The notes beneath the pieces were generated by a model. The model saw only the letters and a program-made list of their open reading frames with translations. It made no database searches and had not been told where the DNA came from. This document shows, in pieces, positions 44,763-53,293 of a DNA stretch of 64,000 nt. The translations under genes and the position numbers were made by a program. The stretch is from Brevibacterium renqingii (GTDB taxonomy: Bacteria; Actinomycetota; Actinomycetes; Actinomycetales; Brevibacteriaceae). The stretch's first letter is position 1, and every line of letters starts with the position of its first letter. The stretch is taken from the NCBI RefSeq assembly GCF_017808105.1, contig NZ_JADBHF010000001.1:124001-188000 (forward strand). The letters are read 5' to 3'.

Positions 44763-46082
44763 ATGGTCGAGTCGGACCCTCGTCGCAGCATTCCGCGCAC
44801 AGACCGTCTCCTCGCCCTGCCGGAGGTCGTCGCCGCAGGTGAGCACCTCAATCAGGCGACGATCAAGGCGACCGTCACCGAGGTGCAGTCCGCCGCGCGC
44901 ACCGGTCGGATCCCCGTCGCCGAGGTGACCCCCACCATCGTCTCCAGGCTCGGTTCCCGTTCGGCCTCCTCCCTGACCCCGGTGCTCAACGCCACCGGAA
45001 TCCTCGTCCACACGAACCTCGGCCGGGCCCCGCTGTCGCCGGCCGCGACGCGGGCGGTCGCCGAGGCGGCCGGGTACGTCGATGTCGAGATGGACCTGGT
45101 CACCGGCAAGCGCAGCAAGCGCGGAACCGGAGCCAAGGCCGCACTGCTGCGAGCCTGCCCGGCCGCTGAGGACGCCCTCGTCGTCAACAACGGCGCGGCA
45201 GCTCTGCTGCTCGCGGTCACGGCACTGCGGGGCGCTGCCTCGGGCAGTGAGATCGTCATCAGCCGCGGCGAGCTCATCGAGATCGGCGCGGGCTTCCGAC
45301 TCACCGACCTCATGACCACGACCGGGGCGCGTCTGAGGGAGGTCGGAACGACGAACCGCACTCACTTGGCCGACTATGCCGACGCCCTCGGTGAGGACAC
45401 GTCAAGCCTGCTCAAAGTGCATACGAGCAATTTCCGCGTCGAAGGATTCACCGCCTCCGTCGAGGTGTCCGAACTGGCAGGGCTGGCCGCCGAGCACGAT
45501 CTTCCGCTCATCGTCGACCTCGGCTCGGGACTGTTCTCTCCCGATGAGTCGCTGCCCGATGAACCGGACATCGATGCGGCGCTGCGGGCCGGTGCCGATC
45601 TCGTCATCGTCTCGGGTGACAAACTCCTCGGCGGCCCCCAGGCCGGCCTCGTGCTCGGCCGCGCCGAGGCGGTGCAGACACTGGCCGAGCACCCGCTGGC
45701 CAGGGCGCTGCGCACGGACAAACTCACCCTCGCCGCCCTCGAAGCGACGATCACGCACACCATCAACCCGATCCACGACGCCCTCCACATCGACCCCGAT
45801 CGGCTGCGCGCTCGCACCGAACGCCTCGCCGAGGCCGTCGGTGCCGCAGCCGTGCCCCACGACGGGCGGGTCGGCGGCGGGGGAGCCCCCGGAGTGCCCC
45901 TGCCCGGCTGGGCCGTCGAACTGCCTGAGGACTGCGCCCAGGCGCTGCGCCTCGGCGATCCCGCGATCGTCGCCCGCGTCCACCAGGGACGATGCCTCGT
46001 CGATCTCCGATGCGTGCCCGAAGCCGATGACGAGTCCGTCGCCGCCGCCATCGCCCGAGCCCTGGACAGCCGCCATGAGTGA
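44763..46082 (+). CDS. selA: L-seryl-tRNA(Sec) selenium transferase
   Basis: 439 residues from ATG 44763, with AGGAGGAGG 3 bases upstream. PLP lysine in VIVSGDKLLGGPQAG (Lys287). Upstream family motifs: NATGILVHTNLGRAPLS, VDLVTGKR-like EMDLVTGKRSKRG, NNGAAALLLAVTAL, RLREVGTTNRTHL. Converts Ser-tRNA-Sec to Sec-tRNA-Sec with selenophosphate. It follows selC and overlaps selB by 8 bases. Confidence 0.96.
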   Translation: MVESDPRRSIPRTDRLLALPEVVAAGEHLNQATIKATVTEVQSAARTGRIPVAEVTPTIVSRLGSRSASSLTPVLNATGILVHTNLGRAPLSPAATRAVAEAAGYVDVEMDLVTGKRSKRGTGAKAALLRACPAAEDALVVNNGAAALLLAVTALRGAASGSEIVISRGELIEIGAGFRLTDLMTTTGARLREVGTTNRTHLADYADALGEDTSSLLKVHTSNFRVEGFTASVEVSELAGLAAEHDLPLIVDLGSGLFSPDESLPDEPDIDAALRAGADLVIVSGDKLLGGPQAGLVLGRAEAVQTLAEHPLARALRTDKLTLAALEATITHTINPIHDALHIDPDRLRARTERLAEAVGAAAVPHDGRVGGGGAPGVPLPGWAVELPEDCAQALRLGDPAIVARVHQGRCLVDLRCVPEADDESVAAAIARALDSRHE

Positions 46083-47997
46083 GCCGGCGAATACTCCCGA
46101 AGCGGCGAAGAGCCCCGGCACCTTCGTCATCGCGACCGCCGGACACGTCGACCACGGGAAGTCGACCCTGGTGAGCGCCCTGACCGGAATGGAGCCCGAC
46201 CGTTGGGCGGAGGAGAGGAAGCGCGGCCTGACCATCGACCTCGGCTTCGCCTGGACCACCCTGCCCTCGGGCCGGGAACTCGCCTTCGTCGACGTACCCG
46301 GGCACGAGAAGTTCCTCGCGAACATGCTCGCCGGGCTCGGCCCCGCCCCCATCGTCTGCTTCGTCATCGCCGCCGACAAGGGCTGGCAGGCCCAATCGAG
46401 CGACCACAGGGACGCGATCGCCGCACTCGGCATCACCCAAGGCCTCGTCGTCATCACCCGCGCCGACCTCGCCCCGGACACGATCGGCGCCACAGAAGCC
46501 GAGGTCAGGGCCCGATTGCGCGGCACGCCGCTCGAGGACGCCCCCATCGTCACGGTGTCGGCGACGACCGGCGAGGGCCTGCCCGAACTCATCGCCGTCC
46601 TCGACGAGGTCACGCACGCGGCCCCGTCCCCGGACGCCTCGGCGCGGGTGCGCCTGTGGGTCGATCGGGCGTTCACCATCAAGGGCGCAGGCACCGTCAC
46701 CACCGGCACTCTGACGGCCGGCAGCCTGCGCACCGGCGACACCGTCCGCCTGTACGGGGAGACCGTCGACCGGACGGTGAGAGTGCGCGGGCTGCAGTCC
46801 CGGAACTCCTCCTCCGCCGAGGTGGCCCCGCAGTCCCGCGTGGCCGTGAACCTCCGCGACGTCCCCGCCGAGGAGCTCCACCGCGGCGATGCCCTGCTCA
46901 CTCCCGGCGCGTGGCCGATCGTCGAGGTCCTCGACGTCCGCCGCACCATGGGCCAGCCCCTCGATGCCGGTGTCATCGAGCTCATGGCCCACATCGGCAC
47001 GGCCGCCGTATCCGTCCGCCTGCGTGCCTTCGACGCGGAACACGCTCGCCTCACCCTCGACCGGCCCCTGCCGCTGCAGGTGGGGGACCGGATCGTGCTG
47101 CGTGCGCCGGGCAGCCGCAATGTCTTCGCCGGACTCCTCGTCCTCGACGTCGACCCGCCCGCGCTGAGTCGGCGAGGCGACGGTGCCCGTCGTGCGCGGG
47201 AGCTGGCCGACCGCCCGGCGACAGGCGATCTTCTCGCCGAGGTGGCCCGCCGCGGAGCCGTCGAGCGCGCCGTCCTCACCCGGTTCGGGCTGCAGGTGCC
47301 GAACCAGCCGGCGTCCGACACCGCGGCTCAGCCCGCAGGCGGCGTTCAGCCCGAGACCGAGGCCCTGCCCGCCGAGGTCGAGGCCGTGGGCGGCTGGTTC
47401 GTCCACGCGCCCACTGCTTCTGCATGGGTCGAAGCGGCGAAGACCCTGGTCGCGCGCGAGCTCAAGGCACGGCCGATGGCCGCCGGTGTCCCCGTCAAGG
47501 CGCTGAGCGAGGCCCTGCGCCGGGTGCACCCGCCCCTGCCCGAGGCTCAGAACGCAGACACCCGCACCCTGCTGACAGAGATCATCTCTCGTGCCGGACT
47601 GGAGACGGCCGATGGCATGGTGAGACCACCCGGCCACACCGCCGATCTCGGCGCGGCCGAGGCCGGGATCGCCGAACTCGAGAGGCGTCTGGCGACCGAA
47701 CCGTTCTCCGCTCCGGAAGCCGATGACCTGCGCGAACTCGGACTCGGAGCGCGGGAGCTCGCGGTCGCGGAGAAGGCGGGACGGGTGCTGCGCCTCGGCG
47801 AGGGGATCGTCGTCTCTCCCCGCTCGCCCGCACAGGCGATGCGGGTGCTCGCAGGGCTGACCCAGCCATTCACGACGAGCCAGGCCAGGCAGGCGCTGAA
47901 CACGACACGAAGGACCGTCATCCCGCTGCTCGAGCATCTCGACGGACGCGGGTGGACCCGGCGACTCGACACCACCCTTCGGGAGGTCGCTCGATGA
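46075..47997 (+). CDS. selB: Selenocysteine-specific elongation factor
   Basis: 640 residues from ATG 46075. GTPase motifs: G1 AGHVDHGKST, G3 DVPGHEKF, G4 TRADL. Beta-barrel domains 2 and 3 follow (about 180-350). The C-terminal roughly 270 residues hold winged-helix modules that bind the SECIS hairpin, ending with FTTSQARQALNTTRRTVIPLLEHLDGRGWTRR. SelB delivers Sec-tRNA to the ribosome at the recoded UGA of fdhA. Overlaps selA, so the two are translationally coupled. Confidence 0.95.
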   Translation: MSEPANTPEAAKSPGTFVIATAGHVDHGKSTLVSALTGMEPDRWAEERKRGLTIDLGFAWTTLPSGRELAFVDVPGHEKFLANMLAGLGPAPIVCFVIAADKGWQAQSSDHRDAIAALGITQGLVVITRADLAPDTIGATEAEVRARLRGTPLEDAPIVTVSATTGEGLPELIAVLDEVTHAAPSPDASARVRLWVDRAFTIKGAGTVTTGTLTAGSLRTGDTVRLYGETVDRTVRVRGLQSRNSSSAEVAPQSRVAVNLRDVPAEELHRGDALLTPGAWPIVEVLDVRRTMGQPLDAGVIELMAHIGTAAVSVRLRAFDAEHARLTLDRPLPLQVGDRIVLRAPGSRNVFAGLLVLDVDPPALSRRGDGARRARELADRPATGDLLAEVARRGAVERAVLTRFGLQVPNQPASDTAAQPAGGVQPETEALPAEVEAVGGWFVHAPTASAWVEAAKTLVARELKARPMAAGVPVKALSEALRRVHPPLPEAQNADTRTLLTEIISRAGLETADGMVRPPGHTADLGAAEAGIAELERRLATEPFSAPEADDLRELGLGARELAVAEKAGRVLRLGEGIVVSPRSPAQAMRVLAGLTQPFTTSQARQALNTTRRTVIPLLEHLDGRGWTRRLDTTLREVAR

Positions 47998-48027
47998 GCT
48001 CGGGACAGTCTCGGCGATGGGCGCGAT

Positions 48028-48040
48028 ATTGTATTACAAT
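48028..48040 (+). promoter_or_regulatory. GntR-type operator upstream of the aldehyde dehydrogenase gene
   Basis: ATTGTATTACAAT is a perfect inverted repeat (6+1+6) and contains GTATTAC, matching the GntR consensus GTMNKAC. It lies in an AT-rich island between selB and the aldehyde dehydrogenase gene (47998-48250), where I see no other gene. Confidence 0.55.
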
Positions 48041-48250
48041 CAATGGTGACATTATCGTTCGCGTCCGTTCAGGGCGCTACCGTCGATGGCATGGGTGATA
48101 ACTGACTGCGATGATTCCTCGACCGTCCAGGTGAGGATCGGCGATGCTGCCGCACATCGACTTTCGCGGCCCCCGGCGATGCCTCACACTTCCACTGATC
48201 GCATCTGCGACCACATTCATGAACACCGCACCTGCAAGGAGCTGCATTCT

Positions 48251-49627
48251 ATGTCGAACTACCGTGTCCAGAACCCCGCCACCGGCGAGATCCTCGAAAC
48301 CTTCCCCGAAGCCACCGATGCCGAGATCGAAAGCGTCGTCGCTTCCGCCCACAGCACATACCTGACCTGGAAGGACACAGACATCCAGGAGCGCGCGGGC
48401 ATCGTGCGCCGGGCCGCGGAGATCTTCCACGAGCGCAAGGACGAACTCGCGAAGACGATCTCGGCCGAGATGGGCAAGTCCTATGAGGAATCGGTCGACG
48501 AGGTCGAGTTCGCCGCCGACATCATCGAGTACTACGGCGTCCACGGGCCCAGTCTGGCCACGGACTACCAGATCCCGAGCACCATCCCCGGCACTGCCCG
48601 CATCGAGGCGCTGCCCATCGGTGCGCTGCTCGGCGTCATGCCGTGGAACTTCCCTTACTACCAGGTGGCTCGCTTCGCTGCGCCGAACCTCGTGCTCGGC
48701 AACACGATCATGCTCAAGCATGCTGACATCTGCGGTCGCTCGGCGCTGCTCATCGAAGAGATCTTCCGCGCCGCCGGTGTGCCCGAGGGCGGCTACTCGC
48801 ACCTGTTCGCGAACCACGACCAGATCGCGTCGATCATCGCGGACTCCCGCGTCCAGGGCGTGTCCCTGACCGGTTCCGAGCGGGCCGGGGCGATCATCGG
48901 CGCACAGGCCGGCCAGAACCTCAAGAAGGCCGTGCTCGAACTCGGCGGCATCGACCCCATGGTCGTCCTCGACGCCGAGGATGTCGCCGCTGTCGCCCGC
49001 GAGGCCTGGGAGTTCCGGGTCTACAACGCCGGTCAGGTGTGCAACTCGAACAAGCGGCTTATCGTCATGGACGACATCTACGACGAGTTCGTCGCCGAAC
49101 TCGTGCGTCTCGGGACAGGGCTGAAGCCGGGCGACCCCGCGAGCCTCAAAGAGGAAGAGTACGGGCCTCTGTCCTCGCGCACCGCGGCCGAGACCGTTGA
49201 CGCGCAGGTGAAGAAGGCCGTATCCGTTGGCGCCCGGGTGCTCGTCGGCGGTGAGCTCTCCGATGGACCGGCTGCCTACTACTCGCCCACGGTGCTCGTC
49301 GACGTGCCCCGGGACTCGGAGTCCTATGGTGAGGAGATCTTCGGGCCCGTCGCCACCGTGTACAAGGTCTCCAGCGATGAGGAGGCCCTCGAGCTGGCCA
49401 ATGACTGCGCGCTGGGCCTCGGCGGATCGGTCTTCTCCACCGACGAGGCGCGTGCCGACAAGGTCGCAGCCCGCCTCGAGGTGGGCATGACGCATGTGAA
49501 CACCATCGCCGCCGAGGCTGCCGAGATCCCCTTCGGCGGGGTCAAGCGCTCCGGTTTCGGCCGCGAGATGGGCCCGATCGGGATGGGCGAGTTCGTCAAC
49601 AAGCGCCTCCACTTCGTCGCGAAGTAA
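48251..49627 (+). CDS. NAD(P)-dependent aldehyde dehydrogenase (succinate-semialdehyde type)
   Basis: 458 residues from ATG 48251, with AAGGAG upstream. Catalytic Cys in YNAGQVCNSNKR and base Glu in LELGGIDP; substrate/cofactor contacts MPWNFPYYQVARF, GSERAGAIIG and SYGEEIFGPVATVYKV. Resembles the GabD/YneI succinate-semialdehyde dehydrogenase group. Family members usually have GGSDP; Ile replaces Ser here. No adjacent aminotransferase (gabT), so the substrate remains open. Confidence 0.88.
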   Translation: MSNYRVQNPATGEILETFPEATDAEIESVVASAHSTYLTWKDTDIQERAGIVRRAAEIFHERKDELAKTISAEMGKSYEESVDEVEFAADIIEYYGVHGPSLATDYQIPSTIPGTARIEALPIGALLGVMPWNFPYYQVARFAAPNLVLGNTIMLKHADICGRSALLIEEIFRAAGVPEGGYSHLFANHDQIASIIADSRVQGVSLTGSERAGAIIGAQAGQNLKKAVLELGGIDPMVVLDAEDVAAVAREAWEFRVYNAGQVCNSNKRLIVMDDIYDEFVAELVRLGTGLKPGDPASLKEEEYGPLSSRTAAETVDAQVKKAVSVGARVLVGGELSDGPAAYYSPTVLVDVPRDSESYGEEIFGPVATVYKVSSDEEALELANDCALGLGGSVFSTDEARADKVAARLEVGMTHVNTIAAEAAEIPFGGVKRSGFGREMGPIGMGEFVNKRLHFVAK

Positions 49628-49634
49628 GGCTCCC

Positions 49635-49667
49635 GCGGCGTCCGCGGGTGCGGCCCGCGGACGCCGC
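49635..49667 (+). terminator. GC-rich hairpin between converging genes
   Basis: GCGGCGTCCGCGGG (49635-49648) and CCCGCGGACGCCGC (49654-49667) form a perfect 14-pair stem with a TGCGG loop. No T run on either side. It separates the aldehyde dehydrogenase gene from the converging cupin gene and may work in both directions. Confidence 0.6.
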
Positions 49668-49699
49668 GCGCCCGCGGGATCGCGGCCACGTGGCGGCGG

Positions 49700-50041
49700 T
49701 CAGGAGTAGGAGGGCTTGTCCACGCTGGTCACGGTGGTCAGCAGGAATACGCAGTCCTCCAGGGCCAGCACCGAGTGGCGCTCATGGGTGAGGATCCAGA
49801 GCTCGCCGGCCCCGAACTCCCCCTGCATCTCCTCATCGAGTTCGACTCTGATGCTTCCGACCAGCACCTGGATGCTGGCCGCGGGCGGCGAGTTGTGAGC
49901 CGGAAGTCGGACACCGTCTGCCAGAGCGATCACTGTCTGGCGCAGCTCGCCGTCGTGGGCGACGAGTTCGGCACTGCGTCCGTTCTCGTTCTCGCGTGCA
50001 AGCGCCAAGTGGGATTCGGTCAGTTCATTCAGGTCAGCCAC
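49700..50041 (-). CDS. Small cupin protein
   Basis: 113 residues, GTG start with GAGGA upstream. Cupin barrel pattern: LPAHNSPPAASIQVLVGSIRVELDEEMQGEFGAGELWILTHERHSVLALEDCVFLLTT. The first metal-binding motif keeps one His (PAHN) and the second one (ERHSV), so metal binding is uncertain. The gene follows the nucleotidyltransferase gene by 2 bases, so they form an operon. Confidence 0.8.
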   Translation of the reverse strand: MADLNELTESHLALARENENGRSAELVAHDGELRQTVIALADGVRLPAHNSPPAASIQVLVGSIRVELDEEMQGEFGAGELWILTHERHSVLALEDCVFLLTTVTSVDKPSYS

Positions 50042-50043
50042 GT

Positions 50044-50922
50044 TCAGTCCTCAGGGTCGTCGGAGTGTGATCCACGATACCCGACAGTCGCAGCGAGGAC
50101 GTCGCCCATCGCAGAGGCGGTCAGGGCCCGCCGTTCCTGGCGCGACGATGGAGAGGGGATTCGCTCTCCACGGATCTTGGCCAGGGCCACCTCGGTGATG
50201 GGGGCATGTTGGGGAAACGCCTCGAGCATGTGGATTCCCGCGCGCTCCTTGCCGATGATCTTCCCGGTCATGAGCGTGTGGTGCATGCGGGCGGGCCCCA
50301 GCACGCACCATTCGACACTTCCTGCTGAGAGGCCCTGCCGGGCCGGGAGGGCCCGGGCAGTGGTCCGAGGCCGCGTGCGCAGCTGTGCAGCCAACGGTGC
50401 CCAGTACTTGCGCAGGTTCGAGCGGATCCAGGGACGCAGCGAGTCGGGCTCCGGGTCGAGGCCCCATCGGTCGACGGACCGACCTCGAATGGTGATGCCG
50501 CCGTCGACGAGTTCCTTCCAGACCACGGGATTGACATCGAAGCCCGCCCCGGGCTCGAAGATCTCGCCGACATGCGAGGCGATCGGCGAGATCGCGCTGA
50601 CGGGTCGACTGATGTCCGATTGCCTGATGAACACAGTGTTGCAGCACGCGCTGATACCTTTGCCGCGGACTGCTCTCAGCGCCAGATGCGGCATCTGCGA
50701 GAGGTGAAGCAGGCGCAGGCGGCGGATGAGATCAGCGCGTGTCGCCCACTCGTCGGCGACGACGGCGACGAGGTCGATATCGCTGCGGCCGGGACGGTAG
50801 CAGCGGAGGGCGAGTGAGCCGCCGACGGCGCAGGCGACCACGCTTCCGGGCAGAAGACGGTCCGCGGCTCGAAGATACGAGCGTGTGGCTCGAGCGGCGT
50901 CTGAGGGCAGCGACGGTGGCAT
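50044..50922 (-). CDS. Nucleotidyltransferase-domain protein (aminoglycoside adenylyltransferase-like)
   Basis: 292 residues. The polymerase-beta-type head is clear: VVACAVGGSLALRCYRPGRSDIDLVAVV (Gly-Gly-Ser and Asp-x-Asp). The C-terminal helical half resembles DUF4111 proteins related to aminoglycoside adenylyltransferases. Whether it modifies an antibiotic cannot be told. No ribosome site, but TAGGCT lies 6 bases before the ATG. Coupled to the cupin gene. Confidence 0.75.
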   Translation of the reverse strand: MPPSLPSDAARATRSYLRAADRLLPGSVVACAVGGSLALRCYRPGRSDIDLVAVVADEWATRADLIRRLRLLHLSQMPHLALRAVRGKGISACCNTVFIRQSDISRPVSAISPIASHVGEIFEPGAGFDVNPVVWKELVDGGITIRGRSVDRWGLDPEPDSLRPWIRSNLRKYWAPLAAQLRTRPRTTARALPARQGLSAGSVEWCVLGPARMHHTLMTGKIIGKERAGIHMLEAFPQHAPITEVALAKIRGERIPSPSSRQERRALTASAMGDVLAATVGYRGSHSDDPED

Positions 50923-50928
50923 GGGACC

Positions 50929-50934
50929 AGCCTA
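50929..50934 (-). promoter_or_regulatory. -10 hexamer for a leaderless nucleotidyltransferase transcript
   Basis: On the minus strand TAGGCT is followed by GGTCCC and then ATG (50922), a 6-base gap. Confidence 0.5.
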
Positions 50935-51179
50935 CGGCGGAGTCGCGGCGAGGACGCCTGAAAACCGCCTGGTGCGTCCCTGCGCGTGAACCGACGGACC
51001 GTTCGAGACCCACGTCACGGAGGTGTACGGGTGCCGCTTGGCGGCGTGGAGCACTCATTGAACTCTGAGCACATGCACACACGTTCGTGACGATTCGTTG
51101 CGATGAGACGGAGCCATCTATAAGGCTCTCTGCATTGAACCGGCCCCCTACGTCCGACAGTGTGGTGTGGGGCGATTTC

Positions 51180-51223
51180 CAGTGCACCTCCTGTGCCGAA
51201 AGACAGGAGACCACGGTGCACTG
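51180..51223 (+). ncRNA. Structured leader RNA upstream of a secreted wall-hydrolase-like gene
   Basis: CAGTGCAC (51180-51187) pairs perfectly with GTGCACTG (51216-51223). Inside it, CTCCTGT (51188-51194) pairs with ACAGGAG (51203-51209) over GCCGAAAG, and a six-base bulge ACCACG sits on the 3' side. Fifteen pairs in stacked helices with one asymmetric bulge is far more than chance, and it lies 58 bases before the ATG. The rest of the 359-base gap shows no gene. Leader RNAs in front of actinobacterial wall hydrolases are often riboswitches, but I do not recognise a known class. Confidence 0.55.
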
Positions 51224-51281
51224 CGAACCCAGACCCATCCGTCCGGGCCGCTCGCCCGATCCCAGAGGAAAGTGAGAACAG

Positions 51282-51890
51282 ATGAAGAGCGTGCGCACAC
51301 TTGCGGTGACTGCACTGTCCGCTGCCGTCATCGCAGGGGGCGTCTCCCTGGCAACGGCGACCTCGGCCGCGGCCGAACCGATGTCCGGGGCCGTCGACCA
51401 GACGAGCGAGAACGCTGCGGGCGCCGGTCCCGCACAGGGCGCCGGCACGACCGGCGGCATCGACGACTCGGACGAACTCAGCTCCGAGCAGATCGACAAT
51501 GCTCGCACCATCATCGGCGTCGGCAAGGGCGCAGACCTGTCGAAGGACGCACAGACGATCGCCGTGATGACCGCGCTGCAGGAGTCGAGCCTGCAGAATC
51601 TCGATGGTGGGGACAGGGACTCCGCCGGACCGTTCCAGCAGCGGCCCTCCATGAACTGGGGATCGGCCGACGAGGTCACCGATCCCGTCTACTCCTCGAA
51701 GTCGTTCTACGGAATCAACCCCGAAAGCCCCAATCCCGGCCTCACTGAGATCGAGGACTGGAAGAGCATGGACCCGGGTGCTGCCGCGCAGGACGTGCAG
51801 GCCTCGGCCTACCCCGATGCATACGCGAAATGGGAGCCGCTGGCCGAGCAGCTCGTCGACGAGAACCAGGACGTCGACGCCATCGAGTGA
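51282..51890 (+). CDS. Secreted lytic-transglycosylase-like protein
   Basis: 202 residues. Signal peptide (MKSVRTLAVTALSAAVIAGGVSLATATSAAAE), a Gly/Ala/Thr-rich linker, then a lysozyme-like module: VMTALQESSLQNLDGGDRDSAGPFQQRPSMNWGSADEVTDPVYSSKSFY and VQASAYPDAYAKWEPLAEQLV. This pattern is common in actinobacterial cell-wall proteins; Glu in QESSL is the likely catalytic acid. It probably cuts or binds peptidoglycan. GAGGAAAG precedes the ATG. The structured leader just upstream may control it. Confidence 0.78.
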   Translation: MKSVRTLAVTALSAAVIAGGVSLATATSAAAEPMSGAVDQTSENAAGAGPAQGAGTTGGIDDSDELSSEQIDNARTIIGVGKGADLSKDAQTIAVMTALQESSLQNLDGGDRDSAGPFQQRPSMNWGSADEVTDPVYSSKSFYGINPESPNPGLTEIEDWKSMDPGAAAQDVQASAYPDAYAKWEPLAEQLVDENQDVDAIE

Positions 51891-51911
51891 TTGACCGCTC
51901 CGGCCCCGGCG

Positions 51912-53171
51912 TCAGGCCAGGGCGCCGGCGGCGAGGCGTCGGACCACCTCGGTGAGGTGACGCAGTCCGGAGACGAGGTCCTCGTCCTTCGTGAACTCGG
52001 CCAGACTGTGTGAGATCCCGTCGACGCTGGGGACGAACAGCATCACGGTGGGCACAGCGTCCTTCATATTCGTCGAGTCGTGCCCGGCCACGGTCATCAC
52101 CCGCGCCGAGGTGAGCCCGAGTTCGTCCGCGACCGTGCGGGCCAGCTCGACCCCGTCCTCGGAGTACGGGTTCTGGTCCCAGCTGTGCTCGGCGACGATC
52201 TCGATCTCGACCCGGTCGTCCTCGCACACCCGCGCGACCGTGGCCATGAGCGAATCGTGGGCGGCGGTGATCACCTCGGCGCTGGGGGACCGGAGGTCGA
52301 GCAGAAGGCTGACCTCGCTGGCGACGACGACCGGCGAATTCGGGTAGACGGTGAGTTGGCCGCAGGCCGTGTGCAGTGCACCGGGCTCGAATTCGTCTGT
52401 CAGTTCGCGGGCGGCGACGACGAGGCGGGCGGCACCGAGCAGGGCGTCCTGCCGATCGGCCATGAGCGTCGACCCGCTGTGGGCCTGAGCGCCGGTGACC
52501 CTGAACTCGTATTTGTGCGCCGCCCAGGTGGCATTGACGAGACCGATGCTCACTCCGTCCTCTTCCATGCTGCGGCCCTGCTGGACGTGGATCTCCGCAT
52601 AGGAGGCGATCTCGGGAGCCGTGGAGTCCCCGCGCTCGCCGATCGCGTCGAGCGCCTCGGCGACAGTGATCCCGGCGGCATCTCGGGTGGCCAGAGCGGT
52701 TTCCAGCTCGGCCTTGCCGGTGAAGACATTGCTGCCCATCATCGAGGGCTTGAACCGTGATCCCTCCTCGTTGAACCAGTTGACCACGGCGAGGTTGAAC
52801 CGCGCCTTCTCCGGGTCGGCCCGCAGCTCATCGGCGACGGCGAAGCATGCATGAGCCGAGGCCATGACCCCATAGGCGCCGTCGAAGCGCCCTGCCGTGG
52901 GCTGGGAGTCCATATGCGAACCGGTGAGCACATAGGGGGCGCCGGGCACGAGCTCGAGGAGACCGAACTGATTGCCGATGGCGTCCCGGTGGACGCTGAA
53001 GCCGTGCTCGGCGAGCAGGTCGGCGAACCATTTCCGCTGCTGCCCATCCGCCTCGCTCGCCGCCTGCCTGTCGACTCCGTTCGTGCCCTCGACCGCGCCG
53101 AAGCGCGAGTGCACGGCCCAGTCGGCGAGGAAGGCGGCTTCGCGATCCGCGCTGGTCAGGGAGTGTGTCAT
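51912..53171 (-). CDS. M20 family amidohydrolase (N-carbamoyl-amino acid hydrolase / allantoate amidohydrolase type)
   Basis: 419 residues from ATG 53171, with AAGGA upstream. Motifs: TGSHMDSQPTAGRFDGAYGV (first His and Asp), WFNEEGSRF (catalytic Glu pair), EIHVQQGRSME, HSGSTLM and, late, GHDSTNM and SHSLAEFTKDED. This is the AllC/HyuC-like subfamily, which splits C-N bonds in ureido or carbamoyl substrates. The usual EIHIEQG appears as EIHVQQG. Last gene of the MHS transporter-TPP enzyme-M20 run. Substrate unknown. Confidence 0.84.
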   Translation of the reverse strand: MTHSLTSADREAAFLADWAVHSRFGAVEGTNGVDRQAASEADGQQRKWFADLLAEHGFSVHRDAIGNQFGLLELVPGAPYVLTGSHMDSQPTAGRFDGAYGVMASAHACFAVADELRADPEKARFNLAVVNWFNEEGSRFKPSMMGSNVFTGKAELETALATRDAAGITVAEALDAIGERGDSTAPEIASYAEIHVQQGRSMEEDGVSIGLVNATWAAHKYEFRVTGAQAHSGSTLMADRQDALLGAARLVVAARELTDEFEPGALHTACGQLTVYPNSPVVVASEVSLLLDLRSPSAEVITAAHDSLMATVARVCEDDRVEIEIVAEHSWDQNPYSEDGVELARTVADELGLTSARVMTVAGHDSTNMKDAVPTVMLFVPSVDGISHSLAEFTKDEDLVSGLRHLTEVVRRLAAGALA

Positions 53172-53222
53172 GGTGAGTCCTTTCGAAGGTTCGAGCATGC
53201 GCGTCTGCGTAGTTCGGGGATT

Positions 53223-53270
53223 GGCCCAGGCCGTCCGGTCCGTGTCGTCGGGCCCAGGCCGTCCGGTCCG
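53223..53270 (+). repeat. Short direct repeat between the TPP enzyme and M20 genes
   Basis: GGCCCAGGCCGTCCGGTCCG occurs twice, at 53223-53242 and 53251-53270, 28 bases apart. It lies in the 122-base gap and could be a duplicated site or a recent tandem duplication. Confidence 0.6.
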
Positions 53271-53293
53271 CGTGGCCGGATCGGGACGTCGCC

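Noticed and set aside
45763-47937. A long open minus-strand frame antisense to selB
   Set aside because: Antisense shadow; SelB motifs are complete on the plus strand.
51180-51223. Cyclic-di-AMP (ydaO) riboswitch
   Set aside because: Gene context fits, but the element is too small and I cannot recognise the conserved core, so only a structured leader is claimed.
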